Of a DNA stretch of 64,000 bases, positions 34,095 through 43,192 are shown in pieces. This stretch comes from Peribacillus frigoritolerans (lineage in GTDB: Bacteria; Bacillota; Bacilli; Bacillales; DSM-1321), in NCBI RefSeq assembly GCF_030676415.1, contig NZ_JAUUTW010000006.1, forward strand, positions 62,001 to 126,000, given 5' to 3'. Under the pieces are notes generated by a model. That model was not told the origin of the DNA. It did no database searches and saw only the letters and a program-made list of their open reading frames with translations. Made by a program: the position numbers and the translations under genes. Numbering within the stretch: position 1 is the first letter of the stretch; each line of letters starts with the position of its first letter.

Positions 34095-34742
34095 ATGACT
34101 AGACAACTAATTTTAGAACGGGCCGTTAAAGAAATCCAAGATGGTATGTGTGTAAATTTAGGGATCGGAATGCCGACCTTGATTGCCAACATGATTCCAA
34201 ATGACTTTAATGTCATGCTTCAATCGGAAAATGGCTTACTGGGAATAGGGCCTTATCCACAAAAGGATGAAGTCGATCCGGATTTGATTAATGCAGGAAA
34301 AGAAACAGTAACGGCAAAATCGGGGGCATCATTTTTTGATAGCGCTGAATCGTTCGCGATGATTCGCGGCGGCCACATCGATCTAGCCATTTTAGGCGGG
34401 ATGGAAGTTTCCGAGAATGGGGACTTGGCAAACTGGATGATTCCAGGGAAGATGGTAAAAGGAATGGGAGGCGCGATGGACCTCGTCCAAGGCGCAAAAC
34501 GAATTGTTGTCATTATGGACCATGTGAACAAGCATGGGGAATCCAAAGTGAAAAAGAACTGTACCTTGCCATTGACGGGAGAAAAAGTCGTCCATTGCCT
34601 GATTACCGAACTGGCTGTTTTTCAATTTACAGAAGCTGGCATGGAATTGATTGAATTGCAAAATGGCATCACACTTGATGAAGTGAAAAACAAAACAGAG
34701 GCTGACTTTACAATAAGCCCCTCTATTGAAATTAGAGCGTAA
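34095..34742 (+). CDS. scoB: 3-oxoacid CoA-transferase subunit B
   Basis: At 215 residues it shows VNLGIGMPTLIANMIP, the active-site glutamate motif SENGLLGIGPYP, and GGHIDLAILGGMEVSENGDLANWMIPGKM, all standard for subunit B. AAGGAGG precedes ATG. It is the last gene of the permease-scoA-scoB operon; a terminator follows. Confidence 0.92.
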   Translation: MTRQLILERAVKEIQDGMCVNLGIGMPTLIANMIPNDFNVMLQSENGLLGIGPYPQKDEVDPDLINAGKETVTAKSGASFFDSAESFAMIRGGHIDLAILGGMEVSENGDLANWMIPGKMVKGMGGAMDLVQGAKRIVVIMDHVNKHGESKVKKNCTLPLTGEKVVHCLITELAVFQFTEAGMELIELQNGITLDEVKNKTEADFTISPSIEIRA

Positions 34743-34771
34743 GTTAAAGAGATTAATAAAATAATTCATTA

Positions 34772-34826
34772 ATAGACTACTTTCATTCGCAAACGGGCGA
34801 ACGGAAGCAGTCTAATTTTTTTTGGG
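34772..34826 (+). terminator. Rho-independent terminator after scoB
   Basis: TAGACTACTTTC and the complementary GAAGCAGTCTA form the stem around an inner CGCAAACGGGCG hairpin, followed by eight T residues. Confidence 0.8.
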
Positions 34827-34917
34827 AAATTCCCTTTCTACTGTGAAGGAACAACAAGCTATTTCACCTTAGTTATCAATACTTGGCAGACAGTAGGCGG
34901 AAAGGGGCTTAAGGAGG

Positions 34918-35052
34918 GTATGTGTAAGGGTTTCCACTCCAGGCACTCGCTTTCCGCGGGCGGTCCGGGAGCCTCCTCGGCGCTCGCCTGCGGGGTCTCC
35001 CTTGGCCACGCTTTTCCCGCAGGAGTCTCGTACCTTCCGTTCCAATCAACTG
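34918..35052 (-). repeat. Dispersed Bacillaceae intergenic repeat, copy B (inverted)
   Basis: CCACTCCAGGCACTCGCTTT, CCGCGGGCGGTCC, GCTCGCCTGCGGGGTCTC and TTCCCGCAGGAGTCTCG are the reverse complement of copy A. A partial second unit (CTTGGCAGACAGTAGGCGGA) precedes it at about 34880. Confidence 0.75.
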
Positions 35053-35100
35053 GAACTTCTAAAAATCAAATCACTTTAAAGTATAAATGTTAAGGTGTCC

Positions 35101-35636
35101 TTATATTTCATTATTAGGTTCATATTTGTTGCTTCCAGGAAGTTTCTTGATTTTATTCCAGGCTTCAATTGCTTCTGCACGACTTTTACCTTGATTTTTC
35201 GGATCAGCAAAGAAGTCACTAGTGAATGGATTGTATTCAAATTGAGGTGCAATCTTTTTCTTGAATGTGGGGTCTTTCTTTCGTTCTTCTTCCTCATACC
35301 GAGCATCTACAACATCACGATGCGTTTTCCCTACGTTACTTTTAAGGTAGTTTTGAATATATGTTTAAAAAAGAAATTTAGGGATAACAGTCTTGAAAAA
35401 GGCTCTCACAACTTGACTACAACGATGGTTTTCTGTAATGACTGGATCAAGGCTTAAATGTACTTGAGGCTCTACCGTCCTGTTGATTTTGGTTTTACTA
35501 ATAGGACTTTTTATCTCTCCTGTCCACCAGTAGAACTTATCCCGTTTTCCCTGCAAAACGTTTGCAATTCCGCTTTCAACCAATAGAAATCTTTGAAACT
35601 TTCAATGCTAATATCTTTTGATAGATTAGGTCTCAA
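35101..35636 (-). pseudogene. Decayed SAP-like / DUF6434 family gene
   Basis: On the minus strand a TTG at 35636 opens RPNLSKDISIESFKDFYWLK, then AELQTFCRENGISSTGG, a SAP-like start. A frame change then leads into SLDPVITENHRCSQVVRAFF, an in-frame TAA at 35365-35367, and KSNVGKTHRDVV ... KKKIAPQFEYNPFTSDFFAD ... KKLPGSNKYEPNNEI ending at TAA 35101-35103. The KIAPQFEYN and LPGSNKYE blocks match what I remember of the DUF6434 C-terminus. With at least one frameshift and one stop it cannot be made as a whole. Inverted dispersed repeats lie on both sides. Confidence 0.7.
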
Positions 35637-35819
35637 ACAATAACACTTCCTTAAATTCTATTATATATCCATTATAGAAAGAATGTTCTTGTTGTTCAAA
35701 ACAACAAATTCAAAAACAACAATTTACGAAAACAGCCTTAAGAAAAAACTGTAGGCTACTCTCATCCCGAACCATGTTTTAAGACTAGATTATCCTTCAT
35801 GCTTTTTTACTGTAACCCT

Positions 35820-35955
35820 TAATGGATAGAAGAAATATGCGACACTCCTGCCGAAAAACTGGCTAGCCGAGACCCCGCAGCCGTTTACCGGCGAGGAGGC
35901 TTGGCAGACAGTCGGCGGAAAGGGAGCGGATTTCTGAAATCAACTGGAACGTTTG
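35820..35955 (+). repeat. Dispersed Bacillaceae intergenic repeat, copy C (variant)
   Basis: GCGACACTCCTGCCGAAAAA, GAGACCCCGCAGCCG, GGCGAGGAGGCTTGGCAGAC and AGTCGGCGGAAAGGGAGCGG form a variant of copies A and B in the orientation of copy A. Confidence 0.65.
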
Positions 35956-36077
35956 TTAATTAAATAACATATTACTTCTATTCTCTAATAAATGAGAACA
36001 AACTTTTCCAACTCTGCTACTTTTCCGTTAAAAAGTCTTATATAAAGTCTGATGGGAACTTAATAGGAGGGATTATA

Positions 36078-36998
36078 GTGAAAGTAGCATTACGAGCATT
36101 ATTGGATCGATCAGTGAAAAAGATGGGCATAGGGATGAATCCTGTGGTGAAGGCATCAGCATTGGAAATGTTGGAACGTGCTTATACTGAAGGGATCACT
36201 GTACAGATAAGTGCAGGCCATCGTTCTTTGGCAGAACAAGCCGCGCTTTATGGTCAAGGACGGGTTTATAGCTATAATGGAAAAAACTATAGTAATCCAG
36301 CTAAACCTATTGTCACAAATGCTAAGCCAGGCCAATCTTATCATAATTTTGGACTGGCTATTGATTTCTTCATTGTAAGTGATGATGGCAAGAGGGCGAT
36401 ATGGACAGTGAATTCAGAGTGGCAGCGCGTGGCTGCCATAGGTAAGGATTTAGGATTTAAATGGGGCGGGGATTGGAGTTCATTCAAGGATTATCCCCAC
36501 TTGGAGATGACAGGCGGGTTATCTTATACACAATTACAAGCAGGAAAAGAACCTCACCTTCCCTTCAAATTAGAAAAAATGGAAATGCCGAAGACCAGCA
36601 AAGGAGATAGTCATATAATTTCGATACAAAAAACGTTAAATAGCCGATATAAAACGAATATTGAGGGTGATGGGTTTTATGGTCCCAAAACTCGATCGGC
36701 CCTTATAAAAGGTTTACAAACGGAGCTGAATAAGCAATTCAATAAAAAGCTGGTTGTCGATGGAAAATGGGGACCTAAAACCAAGACTGCAATCGTCACC
36801 ATAAAGAAAGGAGCTACAGGCAATATCACATGGATGCTGCAAGCAGCCCTCTATATGGAAGGATTTAACCCCGGGCCTCTTGACGGGGAATTCGGGGGAA
36901 AAACCGAGGCGGCATTATTCAAATATCAAAAGGCAAGCAAGATTTCAGCTGATAAGCTTGCAGGTCAAGAAACATGGAATGAATTGTTTACTTGCTAG
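36078..36998 (+). CDS. M15-family peptidoglycan peptidase with C-terminal peptidoglycan-binding repeats
   Basis: The protein of 306 residues starts at GTG 36078 behind AGGAGGG. Residues 1-155 form an M15 (VanY/CwlK-like L-Ala-D-Glu or D-Ala) peptidase with zinc ligands in SYHNFGLAIDF (His and Asp) and DYPHLEM (His), plus AGHRSLAEQAALYGQGR. Two peptidoglycan-binding-1-like modules follow (GDGFYGPKTRSAL; GPLDGEFGGKTEAALFKYQK). There is no signal peptide, a pattern found in phage endolysins, so a prophage or sporulation-lysis origin is likely. No phage genes lie next to it. Confidence 0.85.
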   Translation: MKVALRALLDRSVKKMGIGMNPVVKASALEMLERAYTEGITVQISAGHRSLAEQAALYGQGRVYSYNGKNYSNPAKPIVTNAKPGQSYHNFGLAIDFFIVSDDGKRAIWTVNSEWQRVAAIGKDLGFKWGGDWSSFKDYPHLEMTGGLSYTQLQAGKEPHLPFKLEKMEMPKTSKGDSHIISIQKTLNSRYKTNIEGDGFYGPKTRSALIKGLQTELNKQFNKKLVVDGKWGPKTKTAIVTIKKGATGNITWMLQAALYMEGFNPGPLDGEFGGKTEAALFKYQKASKISADKLAGQETWNELFTC

Positions 36999-37055
36999 AG
37001 CATCAATCCCGTTAGCAGGAGTTACCCCAAGTTTTCTAATTACTTTTACTTCCCC

Positions 37056-37904
37056 TCAAATATTAATTATTGATTGCAAAGTTTTTAATATTCCTTTAGA
37101 GTACGTATCTGTCGCTATTTTAGTATGAGCTTCCTTGGCTTCTTGAGTTGCATTCCCTACAAGGTAACCATGTTTAACACTTTTTAACATGAGTAGATCA
37201 TTTCCGCTATCCCCGAAAGCAAAGGCATGCTCCCGACTCAGCCCGAATTTGTCTAGCATAAAACGTACAATCTCATTTTTTCCAGTACCTAATGGAATAA
37301 AGTCTACATCATAACTATCTTCAGGATCGCCGGCAAGGGGATTACAACGATTGATATTTACCCCTATCCTGTACTCTTTGGCCACCCTCTGGATGGTGGA
37401 TAAGTTCTTCTTGTCGACAGATTCATGTTGTATTTGATAGTAATAATTTCTTTTATAGCGTGAACTTCCCATTTGAGTCTGAGGAGTTAATGGTATATTG
37501 CCGTTAAGTAGAACATTATAAATTTCTTCAACTTTCCTTTTATTAAATTCTTCGATATTAATCTGTGAATTCCAATCTGGATCCTTTTCCAAAAAGTTTT
37601 TTTCTGAAAAATAGGTGATTTCGGTACCTAAGTCACTGGCTATAAAATGCGGAAAAAATCTGAATCGACCATGTTCCATTTTATTTAATATTGATTCGAT
37701 ACTACTCCCAGTAACCCAGCCAAAGACAAGTCCTTCTTCATGACTTTTTGCTTCTAAGTAATTTTCAAGTTCATATAAATCTTTCTGTCTCTCGTGACTC
37801 ATGGAGTGAGGATAATAGGTTTCATCAAAATCACAGAATACAATGTATTTTGGGTTTTCAACATTTGGCAATAATTGAAACCCGCCCTTTTTATTCAATA
37901 ACAT
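37056..37904 (-). CDS. HAD-superfamily (IIB) phosphatase, sucrose-6-phosphate-phosphatase-like
   Basis: The protein of 282 residues has motif I in IVFCDFDETYYP (DxD), motif II in GWVTGSS, a Lys in motif III (GTGKNEIVRF region) and motif IV GDSGNDLLML. The C2B-type cap places it in HAD IIB (Cof/S6PP) phosphatases, which act on sugar phosphates. GGAGGGA precedes ATG. It is divergent from a LacI-type regulator gene with a pseudo-palindrome between, so it may belong to a sugar-responsive switch. Confidence 0.85.
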   Translation of the reverse strand: MLLNKKGGFQLLPNVENPKYIVFCDFDETYYPHSMSHERQKDLYELENYLEAKSHEEGLVFGWVTGSSIESILNKMEHGRFRFFPHFIASDLGTEITYFSEKNFLEKDPDWNSQINIEEFNKRKVEEIYNVLLNGNIPLTPQTQMGSSRYKRNYYYQIQHESVDKKNLSTIQRVAKEYRIGVNINRCNPLAGDPEDSYDVDFIPLGTGKNEIVRFMLDKFGLSREHAFAFGDSGNDLLMLKSVKHGYLVGNATQEAKEAHTKIATDTYSKGILKTLQSIINI

Positions 37905-38006
37905 AACAATCCCTCCATTAGCTAAAAATATCTAAAATGCTTTAGTAGCAACAAACTTTAATGAAAAATACACCTCCGGAAGATTTTGTTAATATGTGTT
38001 ATATTA

Positions 38007-38017
38007 GGAACGGTTTC
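38007..38017. promoter_or_regulatory. Candidate LacI-type operator
   Basis: GGAACGGTTTC is an odd-length pseudo-palindrome (GRAAC-S-GTTYC) in the spacer between the HAD and lacI-type genes. Binding by the adjacent regulator is an inference. Confidence 0.4.
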
Positions 38018-38072
38018 ATAATAACTTCTGAAATCGATAACATGTCAACTACTTATTACAAGGATGGATTAA

Positions 38073-39062
38073 ATGGCTAAAATTAGCGAGATAGCTAAGC
38101 TATGTAACGTCTCTAAAACAACGGTATCTAGAGTCTTAAATAATCATCCATATGTATCAAAAGAAAAAAGGGAACAAATCTTAAAGGTCATTGAAGAGCT
38201 TGACTATACACCAAGTTCACTTGCCCGGAATTTTAGGACAAATAAAACCCAAACCATTGCAATATCAGTCCCAAGATTCGATCATCCATTCTTTGCACAA
38301 TTGATTAAAGGAGTATCTCTAGCAGCATTGGAAAATGATTATAAAGTTCTTATTTTTCAAACCTTTTATGATTCGAAAACTGAATTAGATGTTATGGAAA
38401 AATTAAAGAATAGAGAAGTGGATGGGGTTATTTTAGGAGCGTTAGAGAATGAATGGAATTTAATAAAGCCTTATTTGAAATACGGCCCAATTTTATTGTG
38501 TAATGAATACCATCATTCCGCCTCCATACCGATTATTGGTTATGATGAGTTCGAAGCGACATACAAAGCTGTTAATCATTTAATAAAAAAAGGCCATGAA
38601 AAGATAGGTTTTTGCTACGATACTTCTTATAGTCAGGCTCAAAGTCAAAGAAAAGAGGGGTTTTTAAAAGCTTTAGCAGATAATGATTTACTACACAATG
38701 AAGACTGGATATTTGGACATGGGTTTAATATTGAAGATGGATTCCGTATTTGTGATGAAATATTTAAATTAAAGGAAAAACCTACTGCCTTATTTACTGG
38801 AAATGATCAGGTCGCAGCAGGATTTATTAAAAAGGCAAGTACGTTGGGCTATAAAATACCGGAAAGCCTAGCTATAGTTGGTTATGATAATCAATCCATT
38901 TGCCAAGTCACAACCCCCACCATAACCACAATCGATATACCGATTATGGAACTGGGACAACGCACTGTAATAGAGTTAATAAAATATTTAAATAATGATT
39001 TGAAATTAAAGCGCGACGTTATTAAATTACCTACTAAACTTAAAATCAGGGAATCGACCTAA
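38073..39062 (+). CDS. LacI family transcriptional regulator
   Basis: The protein of 329 residues starts MAKISEIAKLCNVSKTTVSR, then VLNNHPYVSKEKREQI and the hinge YTPSSLARNFRTNKT, followed by a periplasmic-binding-protein-like sugar domain (IAISVPRFDHPFFAQLIKGV ... PTALFTGNDQVAAGFI ... LAIVGYDNQSICQVTTP). AAGGATGG lies before ATG. It is divergent from a HAD phosphatase gene. No sugar transport genes are next to it in this window. Confidence 0.9.
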   Translation: MAKISEIAKLCNVSKTTVSRVLNNHPYVSKEKREQILKVIEELDYTPSSLARNFRTNKTQTIAISVPRFDHPFFAQLIKGVSLAALENDYKVLIFQTFYDSKTELDVMEKLKNREVDGVILGALENEWNLIKPYLKYGPILLCNEYHHSASIPIIGYDEFEATYKAVNHLIKKGHEKIGFCYDTSYSQAQSQRKEGFLKALADNDLLHNEDWIFGHGFNIEDGFRICDEIFKLKEKPTALFTGNDQVAAGFIKKASTLGYKIPESLAIVGYDNQSICQVTTPTITTIDIPIMELGQRTVIELIKYLNNDLKLKRDVIKLPTKLKIREST

Positions 39063-39204
39063 CCTTCATTAGGATATAAAAACTTTATATTTAGGTTCAT
39101 TATCCTTATAAAATTGCTAAAGAAATTCTAAAAGGTGCGGAGTTCAGGAGTTCCAGTTAGATTAACGTTGGCGGATAGGATGTAATTCGGCCTAAGCGGA
39201 AATA

Positions 39205-39312
39205 ATACCCGGGAATAATCCGATCAACCCCCAGAATAATTCGACTTTCCCGGGAAATAATTCACCTAAAACCGGCATAATTCGACTTACCCCGGAATAA
39301 TCCTTCCTACAT
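39205..39312. repeat. 20-21 bp phased intergenic repeat, family 1 (CCGG-AATAATTCGACTTAC)
   Basis: Five units with AATAAT (or CATAAT) cores starting at 39214, 39235, 39256, 39276 and 39296 follow each other at 20-21 bp. The consensus is roughly CCCGGAATAATTCGACTTAC. The array lies between two convergent genes (lacI-type and acetyltransferase). Confidence 0.75.
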
Positions 39313-39336
39313 ACAAATCCTATTTATCTGAAGAAT

Positions 39337-39843
39337 TCATTCAAGTTCCAAGCACCAATCATTGCATTGCATAAAGCTCCCTGGCGGGTATTCGAATTCA
39401 CATTCAGAGATGAGGTTGAATTTGAGCTTGCGGCAAATTGCGTTTGATGCAGGATTATTGATTGAAGGGAATGCGTGAATGTATTTGTATTTTCGTTCGG
39501 CTTTGATTTTCTCTATCAGTGCCTTCACGGCATGAGATGCGATTCCTTTTCCTTGAAAGGAAGGGAGGACGCTCCAACCGATTTCGTACACACTTTCATC
39601 GTTCCACACTGTTTGCCAGTAGCCAACGGAACCGGCTGCCTCCCCTGGAAACGGGTTGATGCTAAACATGCATCCCTTCTCTCCAATCTGTAGATACCGT
39701 TGATGGCGTTTCAGGATTTGTTCATTGCTTTCTGGTCCGCCAAGATGTTCCATCATTTCTGGGGCATTTAGTTGAAATAGTAATTCAAGATCTTTATCTT
39801 CCCATGGTTTCATTTCTAATCTAGTTTCCGAAATCCGACTCAC
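39337..39843 (-). CDS. GNAT family N-acetyltransferase (RimJ/RimL-like)
   Basis: The protein of about 168 residues has TRLEMKPWEDKDLELLF at the start, AAGSVGYWQTVWNDESVYEIGWSVLPSFQGKGIASHAVKAL (acetyl-CoA loop QGKGIA) and FPSINNPASNAICRKLKFNL near the end. The start is uncertain: the GTG at 39843 is directly after AGAAGAG. It is single and converges on the lacI-type gene across a repeat array. Confidence 0.8.
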   Translation of the reverse strand: MSRISETRLEMKPWEDKDLELLFQLNAPEMMEHLGGPESNEQILKRHQRYLQIGEKGCMFSINPFPGEAAGSVGYWQTVWNDESVYEIGWSVLPSFQGKGIASHAVKALIEKIKAERKYKYIHAFPSINNPASNAICRKLKFNLISECEFEYPPGSFMQCNDWCLELE

Positions 39844-40030
39844 CTCTTCTTTTTATATTTTCTACTATTAATTTTCTTTCCTGGATGCGAGATTCCTTTA
39901 TTTGACCTTATTATTCTATTGCCTTTGTATTGAAGTTTGATTTTAATAAGAATAAAGAGAAAAATGTTTCCCATTAAATGCTATAATTTACAGGTGATTC
40001 TATCAAATGACAGAGAACGGAGATGAAGAA

Positions 40031-41488
40031 ATGAAATCTTCAGTAAATCAGTTTTCCACTCAATTTGAATGGATATTGAATGTGATCAATGTGGGTGTCC
40101 ATATTGTGAATAAGGATGGGGATACGGTTTTTTACAATGAAATGATGGCACATATTGACGGGCTTGATCGCGAACAGGTGCTGGGGGAGAATATTTTTCA
40201 GCTGTATCCTTCATTGACTGATGAATCCAGTACACTGCATGTAGCATTGGAAAAAGGCAATGAAACGATTGAGTCCATTCAAACATATGTCAATTTAAAG
40301 GAGAAAAAGATAACGTCCATCAATAGTACGTATCCTTTGTATGGGGATGGTGAAATTATTGGGGCAGTGGAAATCGCAAAGGATATTACGAAGGTCATGA
40401 ATATGTACGACCAAATTGTCGATTTGCGTTCCCAGCTGGCCGAGACGCATAAGAAAAATAAGTTCTCTGAAGGGACAGCAACCTATCATTTTAGTGATTT
40501 AATCGGTACTAGCCCTGCTTTTCAGCAAGCCATTTCCTTGGCGAAAAAAGCGGCCCGTACACATTCCCCAGTCATGATTTATGGACCAACAGGGACAGGG
40601 AAAGAACTGGTCGCGCAAAGTATACATAATGTAAGTGCTCAGCGAAATCAGCCATTCATCGCGCAAAACTGTGCGGCTGTTCCAAAGGAATTGATGGAGG
40701 GGCTGCTGTTCGGCACGACGAAAGGGGCTTTTACCGGAGCGATGGATCGCATGGGCATTTTTGAACAGGCAAATGGCGGTACCCTCTTCCTTGATGAGCT
40801 GAATAGCCTCGACCTCGGTCTGCAGGCAAAATTGCTGCGAGTGCTTCAGGAAGGTGAGGTGCGCCGTGTTGGAGGTTCGAAGGAGCAAAAGGTTAATGTG
40901 AAGATCATTGCTGCGATGAACATTTCTCCAGAAGAGGCGTTGGAGCGGGGAATCATTCGCTCGGATTTATTTTTTCGCCTAAATGTCGTAACGATCCAAA
41001 TGCCTTCTCTTTTGGAGCGTAAAACGGATATTCCGGAAATCGTCAATCACTTTATTCAAAAGTTCAACAAATCATTTTTTACGGAAGTGCGCGGGATCAG
41101 TCAAAAGGCGATGCAGCGGCTTCTTCAATATCCATGGCCCGGGAACATTCGTGAACTGGGACATGCCATCGAGTTGACCTTTAACGTCATGGACGCAGGA
41201 GAAGATATGATTGATGAACATCATCTTCCTGCTTATCTTTTCCCTTCTGGAAATTACACAACAGCAAATGCGCAGAGCAATACTTCCCCATTGAAAAACA
41301 AGATTGATTTACCTGTCGTTCTTGAAGAAATGGAAAGGGAAATGATCATCAATATGTTTGAGAAGTATAACGGGAATATCAGCAAAACGGCTGAAGCCCT
41401 CAATATTAAAAGACAGGGACTGCAATATAAGTTAAACAAGTACGGAATTGAAAAAGTTTATACGGCAGGATCGAAGGAATCAAAGTGA
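40031..41488 (+). CDS. Sigma-54-dependent activator of the lysine operon (KamR/RocR-like)
   Basis: The protein of 485 residues has an N-terminal PAS domain (residues 8-120; VINVGVHIVNKDGDTVFYNE), an AAA+ domain with GPTGTGKE (about 184), GAFTGA (about 232), GGTLFLDELNSLD and the R-finger region, and a C-terminal Fis-type helix-turn-helix (NGNISKTAEALNIKRQGLQYKL). The ATG at 40031 is preferred over 40007 because GGAG is 8 bp before it. It lies immediately upstream of the kamA promoter and is its likely activator; sigma-54 plus KamR control of the kam locus has been reported in Bacillus thuringiensis. Confidence 0.88.
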   Translation: MKSSVNQFSTQFEWILNVINVGVHIVNKDGDTVFYNEMMAHIDGLDREQVLGENIFQLYPSLTDESSTLHVALEKGNETIESIQTYVNLKEKKITSINSTYPLYGDGEIIGAVEIAKDITKVMNMYDQIVDLRSQLAETHKKNKFSEGTATYHFSDLIGTSPAFQQAISLAKKAARTHSPVMIYGPTGTGKELVAQSIHNVSAQRNQPFIAQNCAAVPKELMEGLLFGTTKGAFTGAMDRMGIFEQANGGTLFLDELNSLDLGLQAKLLRVLQEGEVRRVGGSKEQKVNVKIIAAMNISPEEALERGIIRSDLFFRLNVVTIQMPSLLERKTDIPEIVNHFIQKFNKSFFTEVRGISQKAMQRLLQYPWPGNIRELGHAIELTFNVMDAGEDMIDEHHLPAYLFPSGNYTTANAQSNTSPLKNKIDLPVVLEEMEREMIINMFEKYNGNISKTAEALNIKRQGLQYKLNKYGIEKVYTAGSKESK

Positions 41489-41538
41489 ATTCAGGTTTTT
41501 TGGAAACGCTATCACTTTCTAGAACATGCTGTAACTTG

Positions 41539-41573
41539 AAGAGGGCTCTTGTGTAAAGAGACCCTCTTTTTTC
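41539..41573 (+). terminator. Rho-independent terminator after the activator gene
   Basis: AGAGGGCTC and GAGACCCTCT pair around TTGTGTAAA, followed by TTTTTT. It separates the activator transcript from the kamA operon. Confidence 0.8.
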
Positions 41574-41602
41574 GCTTGGCGCAAATAATCTGGCTGCAAA
41601 AA

Positions 41603-41614
41603 ATTATGCATAAT
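41603..41614. promoter_or_regulatory. Candidate enhancer site for the kamA promoter
   Basis: ATTATGCATAAT is a perfect 12-bp palindrome 66 bp before the -24 element. Position fits an activator site; identity is inferred. Confidence 0.4.
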
Positions 41615-41679
41615 GAAAAATATCTTGCGATTTTAAGCTCGGTTTGCCCCTTTTGCTTATGTTTTCCTTGTTATTAATG

Positions 41680-41697
41680 TTGGCATCATTCTTGCAA
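41680..41697 (+). promoter_or_regulatory. Sigma-54 (-24/-12) promoter of the lysine catabolic operon
   Basis: TTGGCATCATTCTTGCAA has GG (41682-41683) and GC (41694-41695) with N10 spacing. The kamA start codon is 42 bp downstream of the -12 box, so the leader is short. Confidence 0.9.
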
Positions 41698-41738
41698 TAG
41701 TATATTTATAAGTTCTTAGAATAAGGGGGGCATTTTAA

Positions 41739-43190
41739 ATGAATTTGATGGGAATGGATGTAAAACATAAAGAATACCTAGGTGGACGCAGGCATTATAA
41801 TGATATCGAATTATGGAAGGATGTAACGGAAGAGCAGTGGAATGATTGGATCTGGCAATTGACCAATACGATTAAGACACTGGATGATTTGAAAAAGGTC
41901 GTCAACCTGACACCGGATGAAGAGGAAGGAGTCCGGATTTCGACTCAAACGATTCCGTTGAACATTACGCCTTATTATGCTTCTTTGATGAATCCCGATG
42001 ATCCCCGCTGTCCGATTCGTTTACAGTCGGTACCGCTTTCGGCAGAAATGAACAAGACAAGATATGATTTGGAGGATCCGCTGCATGAGGATGAGGATTC
42101 CCCTGTTCCAGGATTGACGCATCGTTATCCGGATCGCGTTCTATTCCTTGTAACGAACCAATGCTCCATGTACTGCAGATATTGTACGCGACGCCGTTTT
42201 TCAGGTCAGGTTGGCATGGGTGTTCCCAAGAAGCAGCTTGACGGGGCGATTGAATATATCCGGAACACTCCGGAAGTGAGGGACGTGCTGATCTCTGGTG
42301 GAGACGGCCTGTTAATCAATGATAAGATCCTTGAATACGTATTGAGTAACTTACGTGCCATCCCGCATGTTGAAATAATCCGGATCGGCACACGTGCACC
42401 GGTCGTTTTCCCGCAGAGGATTACAGAAAACTTATGCAATATTCTGAAAAAATACCATCCGATTTGGTTGAATACGCATTTCAATCATTCACTTGAACTG
42501 ACGGATGAAGCGAAAAAAGCATGTGATATGCTGTCGATGGCAGGGGTGCCGCTTGGTAATCAGGCAGTCATCCTGGCTGGTATCAACGATAGTGTACATA
42601 TCATGAAAAAGCTTATGCATGACTGTGTTAAAGCAAGGGTAAGACCTTATTACATTTATCAATGTGATCTATCTGAAGGGATTGGCCATTTCCGGGCGCC
42701 GGTTTCAAAAGGACTGGAAATCATTGAAGCGCTGCGAGGCCATACATCAGGATATGCAGTGCCAACCTTTGTGGTGGATGCTCCTGGCGGAGGCGGAAAA
42801 ATTGCCTTGACTCCGAATTACCTTCTTTCGCAAAGTCCGGATAAAGTCGTTTTACGGAACTTTGAAGGAGTAATCACAAGTTATCCGGAGCCGAAGAATT
42901 ATGTTGCCGGCAGTGCGGATGCTTACTTTGATGAAGTGTATGGTACTGCGGATAGGAAAGAAGCCGTCGGGATTTCCGCTCTCATGACGGACGAGAAATT
43001 CAACTTGGTGCCAGAGGGCCTTCGTCGTCTTGACAAGAGAAAAGCGTATGAAAGCACTGATGAACATGCTTCCTTGAAGGATCGCCGTGATAAACGGGAT
43101 GAAATGAAGGAAAAATTAAGGTTAGCCCAAGAAAAAAAGAACGACATGGCTGCTAGTGGCTCGGTGAAATCCGGTGGCAAGGAGGAATGA
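41739..43190 (+). CDS. kamA: L-lysine 2,3-aminomutase (radical SAM)
   Basis: The 483-residue protein has the radical-SAM cluster C142-S-M-Y-C146-R-Y-C149 in TNQCSMYCRYCTRRRFSG, the SAM-binding ISGGDGLL, and the PLP lysine in VVDAPGGGGKIALTPNY. It converts L-lysine to L-beta-lysine using an [4Fe-4S] cluster, SAM and PLP. AAGGGGGG lies 8 bp before ATG. Compared with clostridial enzymes the C-terminus is extended by about 60 mostly charged residues (RRLDKRKAYESTDEHASLKD). It is the first gene behind a sigma-54 promoter; its stop overlaps the region of the next start. A ferredoxin gene in the same operon could supply electrons. Confidence 0.95.
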   Translation: MNLMGMDVKHKEYLGGRRHYNDIELWKDVTEEQWNDWIWQLTNTIKTLDDLKKVVNLTPDEEEGVRISTQTIPLNITPYYASLMNPDDPRCPIRLQSVPLSAEMNKTRYDLEDPLHEDEDSPVPGLTHRYPDRVLFLVTNQCSMYCRYCTRRRFSGQVGMGVPKKQLDGAIEYIRNTPEVRDVLISGGDGLLINDKILEYVLSNLRAIPHVEIIRIGTRAPVVFPQRITENLCNILKKYHPIWLNTHFNHSLELTDEAKKACDMLSMAGVPLGNQAVILAGINDSVHIMKKLMHDCVKARVRPYYIYQCDLSEGIGHFRAPVSKGLEIIEALRGHTSGYAVPTFVVDAPGGGGKIALTPNYLLSQSPDKVVLRNFEGVITSYPEPKNYVAGSADAYFDEVYGTADRKEAVGISALMTDEKFNLVPEGLRRLDKRKAYESTDEHASLKDRRDKRDEMKEKLRLAQEKKNDMAASGSVKSGGKEE

Positions 43191-43192
43191 AG

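Noticed and set aside
35095-35457. 120-codon plus-strand frame
   Set aside because: It is antisense to the recognisable DUF6434-like remnant and has no good start.
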